Below are positions 18,023-26,345 of a stretch of DNA of 64,000 nucleotides, in pieces (the first letter of the stretch is position 1; each line of letters opens with the position of its first letter). Under the pieces are notes generated by a model, which did not search any database, had not been told where the DNA came from, and was given only the letters and a program-made list of their open reading frames with translations. The stretch lies in assembly GCA_001899205.1 (NCBI GenBank), contig MKVL01000023.1, forward strand, positions 62,001 through 126,000. Reading direction: 5' to 3'. The position numbers and the translations under genes were made by a program. The stretch comes from Mesorhizobium sp. 65-26 (GTDB lineage Bacteria; Pseudomonadota; Alphaproteobacteria; Rhizobiales; Rhizobiaceae).

Positions 18023-18844
18023 TCAGCGCGGGGTGTCGGGAATCTCGCTCGTCCAGCGATCATTCGGATCGGACGAGGGAACGGAGCGCACCAGCATCCC
18101 GGTGTAGGGATGCCGGGGCCGGGTCACCACCTCGAGCGGATCGCCACGCTCGACGATCTCGCCGTTGAGCGCGATCAGCAGCTCATCGCTGATCTGCAGC
18201 GCCGTCGACAGGTCGTGGGTGATGTAGAGGATGCTGACGCCGAGCTGTTCCTTGATCTCGACCAGCTGCCTGAGCACCAGTATGCGCAACGAAGCGTCGA
18301 TCATCGAGACCGGCTCGTCGGCCACCAGGACACGCGGCTTGAGCAGCAGGGCGCGCGCGATCTGGATGCGTTGCAGCTGCCCGCCCGAAAGCTGGTGCGC
18401 ATAGCGGCCGAGCACGCGCTGCGGGTCGAGACGGACGCGGGCGAGCACGCCCTCGACCGCCTGCCGGGCCTCGCTGGAACGCCGATCCATGCCGAGCTGG
18501 CGCAAGGCAAGGTGGAAGGTATGGTCGACGCGATAGAACGGGTTGAACACCTCGAACGGGTTTTGGAAGACAGCCTGGACGGAGCGCCGGAACTGGCGGC
18601 GGTGCCGGTCCGCCATCGTGGCGATGTCCTGCCCCTCGAACAGCACCTGTCCCGAGGTCGGAGCGAGAAAGCCGAGCGCCATCAGCGCCAGCGTCGATTT
18701 CCCGCAACCGCTTTCCCCGGCAAGGGTGATCAGCCTCGGGCTGTCGCCGGGAAAGACGAGCGACATGGATTTCACCGCCGTCACCGACTTTCCGCCGGCG
18801 TTGAAGGTCCGGCCCGCGTCGCGGATTTCCATCAGCGCCGTCAT
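18023..18844 (-). CDS. ABC transporter ATP-binding protein, peptide/Opp type (second ATPase)
   Basis: The 273-residue protein has Walker A GESGCGKST at residues 43-51, the signature LSGGQLQRIQIARALLLKP, Walker B VLVADEP and the switch His in YITHDLSTA. The C-terminal RHPYTGMLVRSVPSSDP is typical of OppF/DppF-like subunits. One departure from the consensus is SMIDASLR where most have SALDVS. It pairs with the ATPase just upstream; their genes overlap by ATGA (18841-18844). It would power the permeases encoded at 19752-21607. Confidence 0.92.
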   Translation of the reverse strand: MTALMEIRDAGRTFNAGGKSVTAVKSMSLVFPGDSPRLITLAGESGCGKSTLALMALGFLAPTSGQVLFEGQDIATMADRHRRQFRRSVQAVFQNPFEVFNPFYRVDHTFHLALRQLGMDRRSSEARQAVEGVLARVRLDPQRVLGRYAHQLSGGQLQRIQIARALLLKPRVLVADEPVSMIDASLRILVLRQLVEIKEQLGVSILYITHDLSTALQISDELLIALNGEIVERGDPLEVVTRPRHPYTGMLVRSVPSSDPNDRWTSEIPDTPR

Positions 18845-19755
18845 TGCCCCTCCTCCGCGTGGCGGGGCGCCACCAGATGGCCCGGCCCGACCTCGATCAA
18901 CGGCTCCGTCTCCGCCTGCCATTGCGCGCGCTCCTGCGGCGTCGGCTCGGCCAGCATGGGGATGCCGTCGCGATGCCGGATCGAAGGCACGGAGGCGATG
19001 AGCAGGCGGGTATAGGGATGGCGCGGCGCCTGGAAGATGGTGTCGACCGGTCCGATCTCGACGAAGCGCCCGGCGAACATGATGCCGACCCGGTCGGCGA
19101 CCTGTGCCTGGAGAGCCAGGTCGTGGCCGATCAGGATGATGGACGCGCCGATGCGGTCCCGAACCGCCGACAGGGTCTGCAGCACGACACGCTGCGAGAC
19201 CACATCGAGCGCGCTGGTCGATTCGTCGGCGATGATCAGCTTCGGCTCGAACAGGATCGCCATGGCGATGCAGACGCGCTGCTTCATGCCGCCACTCAGC
19301 TCGTGCGGGAAACGGTCGAGCACGTCAGGCTTGAGCCGAACGGATTGCAGCAGCGCCGCGATGCGCTCGCGCCACTCGGCATCGAGCCGTGCCCCGAGAT
19401 GGTCGCGCAGCATGTCGGCGAATTGCGCGCCGACGCGCTGCACGGGGTTGAGCACGTTCATCGCGCCTTGCGGCACATAAGCAAGCTCGCGCCACCGCAC
19501 CTGCCGCCACTCGGCCTTCCCGGCGGCACGCAGGTCACGGCCGTCGAGCCGGATCGAGCCCTGCGTGATGACGGCGCTCGCCGGCAGGAAGCCAAGCACG
19601 CCCATGCTGAGCGTGGACTTGCCGCTGCCGGACTCGCCGACCAGCCCGAATATCTCGCGCGTGCCGACGGTGAGGTCGACGCCGGCGACCGCGGCCGGTC
19701 CCTTCGGGCCGGCGTAGCGGATCACGAGATCGGAAACCTGGAGCAAGGGCGTCAT
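18841..19755 (-). CDS. ABC transporter ATP-binding protein, peptide/Opp type (first ATPase)
   Basis: The 304-residue ATPase carries Walker A GESGSGKST at residues 40-48, the signature LSGGMKQRVCIAMAILFEP, Walker B LIIADESTSALDVV and switch His GHDLALQAQVADRVGIMF, followed by the oligopeptide-type C-terminal segment RHPYTRLLIASVPSIRHRDG. It overlaps the permease gene at its start (19752-19755) and the second ATPase gene at its end, both by four bases, so translation of the three is coupled. Walker B has Glu-Ser in place of the more usual Glu-Pro, a common variant. Confidence 0.92.
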   Translation of the reverse strand: MTPLLQVSDLVIRYAGPKGPAAVAGVDLTVGTREIFGLVGESGSGKSTLSMGVLGFLPASAVITQGSIRLDGRDLRAAGKAEWRQVRWRELAYVPQGAMNVLNPVQRVGAQFADMLRDHLGARLDAEWRERIAALLQSVRLKPDVLDRFPHELSGGMKQRVCIAMAILFEPKLIIADESTSALDVVSQRVVLQTLSAVRDRIGASIILIGHDLALQAQVADRVGIMFAGRFVEIGPVDTIFQAPRHPYTRLLIASVPSIRHRDGIPMLAEPTPQERAQWQAETEPLIEVGPGHLVAPRHAEEGQ

Positions 19756-20606
19756 TGGCCGCGCTCCAGCCGGGGGTTGGCGACGCGGTCGAGCACGTGG
19801 CTGACCAGGAACAGGCCGACGAATATGCACACCAGAACGACGATCGGCGGCAGCCACCACCACCACATGCCGCGCCACATGGCGGTATAGTAGACCGCCT
19901 CGTAGATGGTGTTGCCGAGCGTGTAGGACTGACGCGGGCCGAGGCCCAGCACTTCCAGTCCGATCGAGGCGAGGATCGCCGTCGTCATCGCGTTGACGAA
20001 GCTGGCGGCCAGGAACGGTATCAGGTTCGGCATCAGCTCAAGGAACACGATCCTGAGCGTGCCGGCGTCGGAGAGCTTGGCGACGCGCACGAACTCGCGC
20101 TCGCGCAGCGACAGTATCTGCGCGCGGATCACCCGCGTCGGCCCCATCCAGGCGGTAGCGGCCACGATCAGGCCCATCGAGACGATCGAGACAATCGGAA
20201 ACGACGCCGCCACCAGGATCAGGATCGCCAGCGGCGGGATGGTAAGCCCGACATCGACCACGGTGCGCACCACGGAATCGACCCAGCCGCCGAGATAGCC
20301 CGACAAAAGGCCGAGTATGCCGCCGATGAGCAGCGCGGTGCCGCCGCCGATCAGCCCGATGGTCAGCGTCGAGGGCGTCCCCAGCATCAGCGCCGCCAGC
20401 AGGTCGCGCCCCTCGCTCTGCGTGCCGAGCGGATGCAGCGCGCTGGGCGGCAGATTGGGCACATCGCCGAACACATCGGCCATCTCCGGCGTCACCAGGA
20501 ACGGCCCGACGACGATCGGCAGGAGCGGCACGGCAAGCAGCAGCAGGCCGGCGATCAGCGCGGGGCTCCAGCGGAGGCGGCCAGGCATGATGCTTTCCAT
20601 GGCCAT
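19752..20606 (-). CDS. ABC transporter permease, DppC/OppC type
   Basis: The 284-residue inner-membrane permease shows an N-terminal helix, the periplasmic loop with PPSALHPLGTQSEGRDLLAA typical of OppC/DppC proteins, and five further helices. The cytoplasmic ATPase-coupling loop is REFVRVAKLSDAGTLRIVFLE-like. It forms the channel with the product of 20606-21607. The first base of its start codon is the last base of the neighbouring stop region, and the ATGA overlap at 19752 couples it to the first ATPase gene. Confidence 0.91.
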   Translation of the reverse strand: MAMESIMPGRLRWSPALIAGLLLLAVPLLPIVVGPFLVTPEMADVFGDVPNLPPSALHPLGTQSEGRDLLAALMLGTPSTLTIGLIGGGTALLIGGILGLLSGYLGGWVDSVVRTVVDVGLTIPPLAILILVAASFPIVSIVSMGLIVAATAWMGPTRVIRAQILSLREREFVRVAKLSDAGTLRIVFLELMPNLIPFLAASFVNAMTTAILASIGLEVLGLGPRQSYTLGNTIYEAVYYTAMWRGMWWWWLPPIVVLVCIFVGLFLVSHVLDRVANPRLERGQ

Positions 20607-21607
20607 CAGCTTGCCTCACCGAGACGCACGCGTGGATCGAGCAGCGGGTAGATGAGATCGATGATCAGCATCGTCAGCGCGACCGAAATGATGATGAAGA
20701 GGACGACGCCCTGCACGACGAAATAGTCGGCCGTTCGCAGCGCGTTGTAGAGAACCGTGCCGAGCCCGGGATAGTTGAAGATCGTCTCGACCAGCACCTG
20801 TCCCGACACGAGCTGGCCCATGTCGATCGCCAGCGCCGTCACCTGCGGCAGCAGCGCGTTGCGCATGCCGTAGCGAAAGAAGATGGTGCGCTCTCGCAGC
20901 CCCTTCACCCGGGCGTAGGAAAGGTAGTCCTCGCCGACGACAGTGGTCATGGCGCCGCGCATGCTGAGCGCCCAGAAGCCGATCAGCCCCAGCGCCAGCG
21001 ACGCCACGGGCAGTGTCGCGTGGGTCACCACCTCGATCACGGTGGCAAGGTCGAAGCCGCGCGCGCTGCCGACGCTGAACATGCCGCCGGTGGGCAGCAG
21101 CGGCCACATGAACGCGAAAGTGTAGAGGAGCAGCAGCGCCAGCAGGTAGAACGGAATGGCCGAGAAACCCATGAAGACGTAGATCAGGCTGCGGAAGACA
21201 CGCGGCGCCTTCGGCCAGGCCGCCAGCGCGCCGATCAGGTTGCCGACGATGAAGGCGAGCAGGATGGCGCTGGTCAGCAGGCCGAGTGTCCAGGGGATGG
21301 CGCGCAGCACCACGGACGAGACCTTCTCGGGGAAATAGGCGAGCGAATAGCCAAAATCCCCCCGCAGGAGATTGCCCATGTAGCGCAGGTACTGGACGTA
21401 GAGCGGCTGGTCGAGGCCGAAAGCCTCGGTGTAGGTGCGCACGATCTGCGCGCCGCCCTCCACCGACATGCCCCGGCTCGCCATCCGTCCCAGCACCGCG
21501 GCGACCGGATCGAGCGGCGTGGCGTGGATGACGATGAAATTGATCGTGACGGCCGCGAAGATGGTGAGGAGGAAGACACCAATGCGGCGGACGAGGTAGC
21601 GGTGCAT
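20606..21607 (-). CDS. ABC transporter permease, DppB/OppB type
   Basis: The 333-residue protein begins MHRYLVRRIGVFLLTIFAAV, the standard opening of DppB/OppB permeases, followed by six helices. The loop DYLSYARVKGLRERTIFFRYGMRNALLP is the EAA-type ATPase contact, and QVLVETIFNYPGLGTVLYNA is family-typical. It is co-transcribed with the OppC-type permease (touching genes) and starts 61 bases after the substrate-binding protein gene. Confidence 0.91.
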   Translation of the reverse strand: MHRYLVRRIGVFLLTIFAAVTINFIVIHATPLDPVAAVLGRMASRGMSVEGGAQIVRTYTEAFGLDQPLYVQYLRYMGNLLRGDFGYSLAYFPEKVSSVVLRAIPWTLGLLTSAILLAFIVGNLIGALAAWPKAPRVFRSLIYVFMGFSAIPFYLLALLLLYTFAFMWPLLPTGGMFSVGSARGFDLATVIEVVTHATLPVASLALGLIGFWALSMRGAMTTVVGEDYLSYARVKGLRERTIFFRYGMRNALLPQVTALAIDMGQLVSGQVLVETIFNYPGLGTVLYNALRTADYFVVQGVVLFIIISVALTMLIIDLIYPLLDPRVRLGEAS

Positions 21608-21668
21608 CGACCCGTTCCCTGGGGTGGCGGAGCCGGCCGACGCGCGATGCGCCGGCCGGCCTTGCGGA

Positions 21669-23408
21669 TCAGTTCGTTCCGGCGGGCTTGACCGACAGGA
21701 TCAACTGGTTGCCCGTCACCCACCAGTGGCCGGGATGCACGTAGTTGTTCTCGGCGGTCGGCCAGTTCGTCCAGTAGGTGGTGTTGAACGGCGTGAGCAG
21801 GCGCGCCTGCACCAGCGGCACCACCGGCACCTCCTGCGACAGGATCGCCAGCGCCTTGTCGGCGGCCGCCGTGAAGGCGGGGTCCGAGGCCGGCAGCTTG
21901 GCCATCGTGTCGACGGCGGCGTCGTAGTCGTTGCTGGCGAAGCGCGTCGGCGTCGAGCCGGAGGACGCGCTGCCGGTCGGCGCGGATTCGCTGCTGCGGA
22001 ACTGGGCGAAGGAGGCGAAGCCGTCCTGCACGCTGCCGCAGGTGTCGGCGATGTAGGCGGCGGCGGTGCCGTTCGACACGTCGGTGTAGAAGATCGCGCT
22101 TTCCGCCGGCCGGAACGAAGCGTCGAAGCCCGCTTTCCTGAGCTGCGCCACGATGATCGGGCCCATCTTCAGCTTGTCGGTCTCGCCGGAGCGGGCCGTG
22201 ATCTCGAAGCCGGCCTTCTTGCCGGAAGCGTCGGCCCAGAAGCCGTCGCCGCCCCGCGTGAACCCAGCGCCCTGCATCAGGCCCTCGATGGCCTTGGGAT
22301 CTGAATGCAGCTTCTCGAGCGTCGCCTCGTTGCGCTTGAGCATCTCGTTGAGGCTCGAATAGGTCGGGAAGACCGAATAGCTCGGTTCCGACATGCCTTC
22401 GAACGCCACCTTGACCAACTGGTCGCGGTTGATCGCGTCGTTCACCGCCTGCCGCACGGCGACCTTGTCGAGCGGCGCCGCCGAGGTGTTGAAGAACAGA
22501 CTGCGCGGGCAGGCGTCGAGATAGGCGTAGGGCAGGCCCTTCGACCAGCCGATGATGTGTGGGTTGCGCTCGCGGGCAATCTCGAACGTGCTGCGACCCA
22601 TGATCCACATGGCGTCGAGCTGGTTGTTGACGCCCATGGCGGCGCGCGCGTCCTCCGTACCGACGCCGGTCCAGATCACCCGTTCCGGCGCGGGCATGGC
22701 GTGGAAGCCGGTTTCGGCCGCCCACCAGTTGGGCAACCGGTCGAACACCGTCTCCGTCTCGGTCGAGCGCACCAGCCTGTACGGGCCGGTGCCGAGCGGC
22801 AGCCCCTTCTTGAGGTCGAAATTGGTGAAGGTATTGGGGTCGACCCCTTCCCAGATATGCTTGGGCGCGATCAGCAACGTGTTCCAGATGCGCACCCCGA
22901 AATAGTCGAGCAGGAAGCGCGGATTGGCATTCGTGAGCTTGATCACGGCCGTGTCGGCGTCGGGCGTCTCGACCTTGTCGACCCAGCGCTCCATGGCGGC
23001 GGCGTACTGAAGGTTCTTGTTCGCCTTCAGCATGTCGATGGTGAAGGCGATGTCGGCCGAGGTGAACGGCACGCCGTCGCTCCACTTGGCGCCCTTGCGC
23101 ACCTTGATGGTCACGGTCTTGGCGTCATCGGAATAGGTGCCGCTTTCGGCGAGCCAGGGCTCCAGCTTGCCGCTTTCCAGATTGTAGTAGAACAGCGACT
23201 CCTGGGTGGCCTGCCACATGCCCCAGTCGAGATTCTGACCGGAGATGTAGGGGTTCATATTGTCCGGGATGGGGACGCGACCTTCGATGTTTTCGAAGAT
23301 CAGCGTCTTCTCCCGCGGCACTTCCGCTATGGTCTGCGCGCCGGCCCCACCCAGCATCAGCAAGGTGAGGGCCGCCGCCATCGTGGTCGAACTCAAGATA
23401 CGTCTCAT
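21669..23408 (-). CDS. ABC transporter substrate-binding protein, family 5
   Basis: The 579-residue protein has a signal peptide (MRRILSSTTMAAALTLLMLGGAGAQ) and a family-5 peptide/oligosaccharide-binding fold. It shows WSDGVPFTSADIAFTIDML, PLGTGPYRLV and VRQAVNDAINRDQLVKVAF in the usual order. Family 5 proteins bind peptides, nickel chelates or oligosaccharides in the periplasm. The two flanking sugar-epimerase genes favour a carbohydrate ligand here, which is inference. I used the ATG at 23408 because the signal peptide begins there; the frame runs 15 codons further upstream. Confidence 0.9.
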   Translation of the reverse strand: MRRILSSTTMAAALTLLMLGGAGAQTIAEVPREKTLIFENIEGRVPIPDNMNPYISGQNLDWGMWQATQESLFYYNLESGKLEPWLAESGTYSDDAKTVTIKVRKGAKWSDGVPFTSADIAFTIDMLKANKNLQYAAAMERWVDKVETPDADTAVIKLTNANPRFLLDYFGVRIWNTLLIAPKHIWEGVDPNTFTNFDLKKGLPLGTGPYRLVRSTETETVFDRLPNWWAAETGFHAMPAPERVIWTGVGTEDARAAMGVNNQLDAMWIMGRSTFEIARERNPHIIGWSKGLPYAYLDACPRSLFFNTSAAPLDKVAVRQAVNDAINRDQLVKVAFEGMSEPSYSVFPTYSSLNEMLKRNEATLEKLHSDPKAIEGLMQGAGFTRGGDGFWADASGKKAGFEITARSGETDKLKMGPIIVAQLRKAGFDASFRPAESAIFYTDVSNGTAAAYIADTCGSVQDGFASFAQFRSSESAPTGSASSGSTPTRFASNDYDAAVDTMAKLPASDPAFTAAADKALAILSQEVPVVPLVQARLLTPFNTTYWTNWPTAENNYVHPGHWWVTGNQLILSVKPAGTN

Positions 23409-23455
23409 GCTTGTTCCCCTTGTTTTTTGGATTGCATTTTTGGACTGCATCAAGG

Positions 23456-24394
23456 TTAGGCGCGTTTTTCCTTCACGATCAGGTTGCGCAATGTGTTGTA
23501 GCCAAGCCTGAGGCCATTGCGTTCCTCGCTGTACTTGGCGACGATCTCGGCCTCATGCTCGACCTTGCCGACGGCCGCGGCGGCGAAGACGTCGTCCTCG
23601 TGCTCGATGTCGATGTTGCCTTCGTAGCCGACCTCGATCAGGGCGCTGATGAACTTCGGCCAGTCGACCTCGCCCCAGCCCGGCGCCCTCGCCCGCCACC
23701 AGCCGTGGCCGAGACCGAAAGGCTCGCCGAACACCTGGCCGTAGATACCGGTGCGCTTCAGCGCGCGGCGGTTGATCTCCATGTCCTTGGCGTGGACGTG
23801 ATAAATGCGGTCGCCGAAATCATGGATCGCCTGGATGTAGTCGATGCCTTGCCAGACCATGTGCGACGGATCGAGCTCGAGGCCGAGCGCGCGCGACGGC
23901 ACCAGGTGGAACATCTGCTCCCAGATCTCCGGCGAGAAGGCGAGATTGATGCTCTCCATGGTCTTCACGCTCATCATCGGGCAGTTCTCGATGGCGATGC
24001 GCAGGCCACGCTTCTCGGCCTCGTCGCAGAAGCTGGAAAAGACATCCTTGAATTTCGGCATGTTGGCTTCGACCGACTTCGACGGATCGCGCCCGACGAA
24101 GGTCGCTACCGTGTCGATGCCCATGCGCTTGGCGAGATCCAGCACCTTGATGAAGTAGCGCTGCGCCTCCGGCCCTTCCTTGGGATGGAGATAGTTGGGG
24201 TAATAGCCGAGCGCGGAGATCTCGATGTCCTTGGCGGCAAGATCGGCCTGGATGGCGTCGGTCTGGGCGGCCGTCACCTTGTCGGCGTCGAGCGACGATT
24301 GAGGCCAGGCCGAAAGCTCCAGGCTGTCGAAACCGACCTCATGGGCGAATGCGGCGGTCTCCTTCGTATAATTGGCATAGAATCCGAGACGCAT
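23456..24394 (-). CDS. Sugar phosphate isomerase/epimerase (TIM barrel)
   Basis: The 312-residue protein is a xylose-isomerase-like TIM barrel. Visible metal-site strands are RIAIENCPM (Glu), GLELDPSHMVWQGID (Asp, His), YHVHAKDMEIN (His, Asp) and GNIDIEHEDD (Glu). It probably isomerises or epimerises the imported sugar or its oxidised form. AAAGGA lies directly against the first ATG of the frame (24406), so I chose the second ATG at 24394, eleven bases from it. It starts the transporter operon, 27 bases after the Lrp-type regulator gene. Confidence 0.88.
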   Translation of the reverse strand: MRLGFYANYTKETAAFAHEVGFDSLELSAWPQSSLDADKVTAAQTDAIQADLAAKDIEISALGYYPNYLHPKEGPEAQRYFIKVLDLAKRMGIDTVATFVGRDPSKSVEANMPKFKDVFSSFCDEAEKRGLRIAIENCPMMSVKTMESINLAFSPEIWEQMFHLVPSRALGLELDPSHMVWQGIDYIQAIHDFGDRIYHVHAKDMEINRRALKRTGIYGQVFGEPFGLGHGWWRARAPGWGEVDWPKFISALIEVGYEGNIDIEHEDDVFAAAAVGKVEHEAEIVAKYSEERNGLRLGYNTLRNLIVKEKRA

Positions 24395-24421
24395 ACTCAA
24401 TTTCATCCTTTCAGGGTTGAA

Positions 24422-24886
24422 TCACGCTTCACGAAGATCACCGGCCCATCCGTAGTATTTCGAAATACGGACAAACTGGAAAACATCTACTTTCATTGTC
24501 TCGTCGATCGAGGAAAGCTTTTCAGTCGTAAATTTCACTAGATCCTCGTTCGACCTTAGCCACACCTCAAGCATCATTGCGTATTTCCCCGTCGAAAGAC
24601 CGAGGAAATGGACTTCCGGCAGCTTCTTGATCTCGGCTTCGACCGAAAGAATACGGCTGACCGGGATCTGGACGCCGATGATGGCCACCACGCTGTACCC
24701 AAGCTTCAGCGGATCGGCGACCACGCCGACGCGGCGGATGAAGCCTTCCTGCTCGAGGCGCGTGCGGCGCCGCCGCACCGTTGCCTCGGACAGATTGAGC
24801 TCCTCGGCGATCGCCAGATTGGTGATCGAGCCGTCGCGCTGAAGGATTTTCACTATCTGCGTGTCGAGATCATCGAAATCCGTCAT
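24422..24886 (-). CDS. Lrp/AsnC family transcriptional regulator of the transporter operon
   Basis: The 154-residue protein has an N-terminal HTH (LDTQIVKILQRDGSITNLAIA, then LNLSEATVRRRRTRLEQEG) and a RAM domain from about residue 65. GGGAGGAGG precedes the ATG at 24886. It lies just upstream of, and on the same strand as, the epimerase/ABC operon, with a 27-base gap, so it is likely its regulator and may share its transcript. Its last 150 bases are clearly richer in A+T than the neighbouring genes. Palindromes upstream (24933-24963) may be its binding sites. Confidence 0.9.
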   Translation of the reverse strand: MTDFDDLDTQIVKILQRDGSITNLAIAEELNLSEATVRRRRTRLEQEGFIRRVGVVADPLKLGYSVVAIIGVQIPVSRILSVEAEIKKLPEVHFLGLSTGKYAMMLEVWLRSNEDLVKFTTEKLSSIDETMKVDVFQFVRISKYYGWAGDLREA

Positions 24887-24932
24887 ATGGCCTCCTCCCA
24901 TCAACGATCTCAGTCTAATATCAGCTAAAATA

Positions 24933-24963
24933 TGACGTCAATAGGCATATTGAGCTCTATATG
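24933..24963. promoter_or_regulatory. Candidate operator palindromes upstream of the Lrp-type gene
   Basis: TGACGTCA (24933-24940) is a perfect 8-bp palindrome, and CATATTGAGCTCTATATG (24946-24963) is an 18-bp palindrome with one mismatched pair. Both lie 47-77 bases upstream of the regulator's start, in an A+T-rich stretch that should contain its promoter. The rest of the 310-base gap (24887-25196) holds a terminator for the next gene and nothing else I recognise. Confidence 0.45.
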
Positions 24964-25136
24964 CGACGATTGTCGTCACGAGAGCGTGAAATCGCGACGC
25001 GGCGCGCTCGCGGCGCCGGCGGGTTGCTACGATGTCTGGGGACAGGAGAGCCGGCCGAGGCCGGAACGCGGCGGAAAGGAGCCCACGACATGGGTCGTGC
25101 CGCGAAGTCGAGCCGGCCCGTGAATCGCCCTGAAAC

Positions 25137-25163
25137 GAAAAAGGGCGGCGCAAGCGCCGCCCC
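25137..25163 (-). terminator. Rho-independent terminator of the FMN reductase gene
   Basis: Perfect 8-bp arms GGGCGGCG (25143-25150) and CGCCGCCC (25155-25162) enclose a CAAG loop. On the minus strand the stem is followed by TTTTTCG. It lies about 35 bases beyond the stop codon of the gene at 25197. Confidence 0.85.
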
Positions 25164-25196
25164 GTATCCCTGGGAGGATAAACTCTGGGTGGCGGA

Positions 25197-25802
25197 TCAG
25201 GCCGCCTTGATTTCCTCGTTGACGAGATCGGCCTCGCGCGCCGCCTTCAACGCCTTGGCCCACCAGGCGATCTCGTTGACGAGCGCGGTGGCCGACTGGT
25301 TCAGGTGTTCGAAATCCTCGAGCTTCTTCTCGCCCTGGCGCACGGCCAGGAAGTCGCCCCACACGATGTGCACGGCCGACTTGACCGGCGCCATCTGCAG
25401 TTCGACCGCATGCAGCCTGAGCTGCTCGACGGCGCGCGCGCCGCCGACGCCACCGTAGCCGACAAAGCCGGCCGGCTTCTTGTTCCATTCGGTGGCGGCA
25501 TAGTCGATGGCGTTCTTCAGAACCGCCGTCGGGCCGTGATTGTATTCGGCGGCGGTGAAGATGTAGCCGTCGAACGAAGCGACCTTCTTTTGCCAGCGCT
25601 GGGCCACTTCGTTCTGCGACGGCACCCAGGCGGACGAGGCGACCTCATCGAAGAAGGGCAGAGGAAAATCGCGCAGGTCGACGATCTCGACGTCGAGATC
25701 GGCATGCGCCTTGGCGATGTTGGCGATCCATTGGGTCGGCACGTCGGCGAAACGCGCGGCGCGCGTCGAGCCGACGATAATGGCGATCTTGGGTTTGGAC
25801 AT
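25197..25802 (-). CDS. NADPH-dependent FMN reductase / flavodoxin-like quinone reductase
   Basis: The 201-residue protein has a flavodoxin-like fold. IVGSTRAARFADVPTQWI is the FMN phosphate loop, YIFTAAEYNHGPTAVLKNAIDY the second flavin-binding signature and FVGYGGVGGARAVEQLR the third. Such enzymes reduce flavins, quinones, azo compounds or nitro compounds with NAD(P)H in the cytoplasm. It is divergent from the HxlR regulator at 25893 with a clear inverted repeat between, so HxlR repression lifted by an electrophile or redox signal is likely. Confidence 0.9.
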   Translation of the reverse strand: MSKPKIAIIVGSTRAARFADVPTQWIANIAKAHADLDVEIVDLRDFPLPFFDEVASSAWVPSQNEVAQRWQKKVASFDGYIFTAAEYNHGPTAVLKNAIDYAATEWNKKPAGFVGYGGVGGARAVEQLRLHAVELQMAPVKSAVHIVWGDFLAVRQGEKKLEDFEHLNQSATALVNEIAWWAKALKAAREADLVNEEIKAA

Positions 25803-25828
25803 AAGGCTCTCCTTGCAAAGCAAAAGCT

Positions 25829-25845
25829 GGTATCGTTTGGATACC
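25829..25845. promoter_or_regulatory. HxlR operator between FMN reductase and hxlR-type genes
   Basis: GGTATC-GTTTG-GATACC is a perfect inverted repeat with 6-bp arms at 25829-25834 and 25840-25845, lying in the 90-base divergent region. Further GATAC half-sites occur at 25858 and 25896. The layout fits dimer binding by the HxlR-type protein, controlling both genes. Confidence 0.65.
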
Positions 25846-25892
25846 GGCGCTATATGAGATACTGTCAACTTCATTCGCAAGGAGGCACTTTT

Positions 25893-26285
25893 TTGATACC
25901 GAGGCACCCACACCGCACCGAGGACTGCCGCGCCGTGTCGGAGATTCTCCAGCGCGTCGGCGACAAATGGACCGTGCTTGTGGTGGGCAAGCTGGGCGAG
26001 GGTCCGCTGCGCTTCAACGAACTGCGCTCGGCCGTCGGCGGCATCTCGCAGAAGATGCTGACATCGACGCTGCGCGGGCTGGAGCGCGACGGTTTCGTCA
26101 CCCGAACCGTGTTTCCGACCATCCCGCCGCGTGTCGACTACGAGCTGACCGACCTCGGCCACGAGTTGCTGGTTCCCGTCAGCGCGCTCGGCGAATGGGC
26201 GCGCTTGAACACGACGCGCGTGCGCGAGGCGCGGGCGCGGTTCGACGGGCTGCATGACGACAAGGATCTGAGGCGCATGGCCTAA
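25893..26285 (+). CDS. HxlR family transcriptional regulator
   Basis: The product is 130 residues if it starts at the TTG at 25893. Its winged HTH reads ILQRVGDKWTVLVVGKLGEG, RFNELRSAVGGISQKMLTSTLRGLERDGFV, then PPRVDYELTDLGHEL, the core HxlR signature. A single Cys (HRTEDCRAVSEI, near residue 11) sits where redox- or aldehyde-sensing HxlR proteins have theirs. AAGGAGG at 25879-25885 stands 7 bases before the TTG, far better placed than for the in-frame ATG at 25854, which overlaps the operator region. It is divergent from the FMN reductase. Confidence 0.9.
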   Translation: MIPRHPHRTEDCRAVSEILQRVGDKWTVLVVGKLGEGPLRFNELRSAVGGISQKMLTSTLRGLERDGFVTRTVFPTIPPRVDYELTDLGHELLVPVSALGEWARLNTTRVREARARFDGLHDDKDLRRMA

Positions 26286-26345
26286 ACGGCGGAGCCCCGC
26301 GCCCAGGCTGGCATCCACGCCGGAGGCGGACGACGGGATGCGGTT

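Noticed and set aside
17381-19015. 544-codon plus-strand open frame across epimerase and ATPase genes
   Set aside because: It lies opposite two genes with clear motifs and has a His/Arg/Asp-rich composition typical of antisense frames in high-GC DNA.
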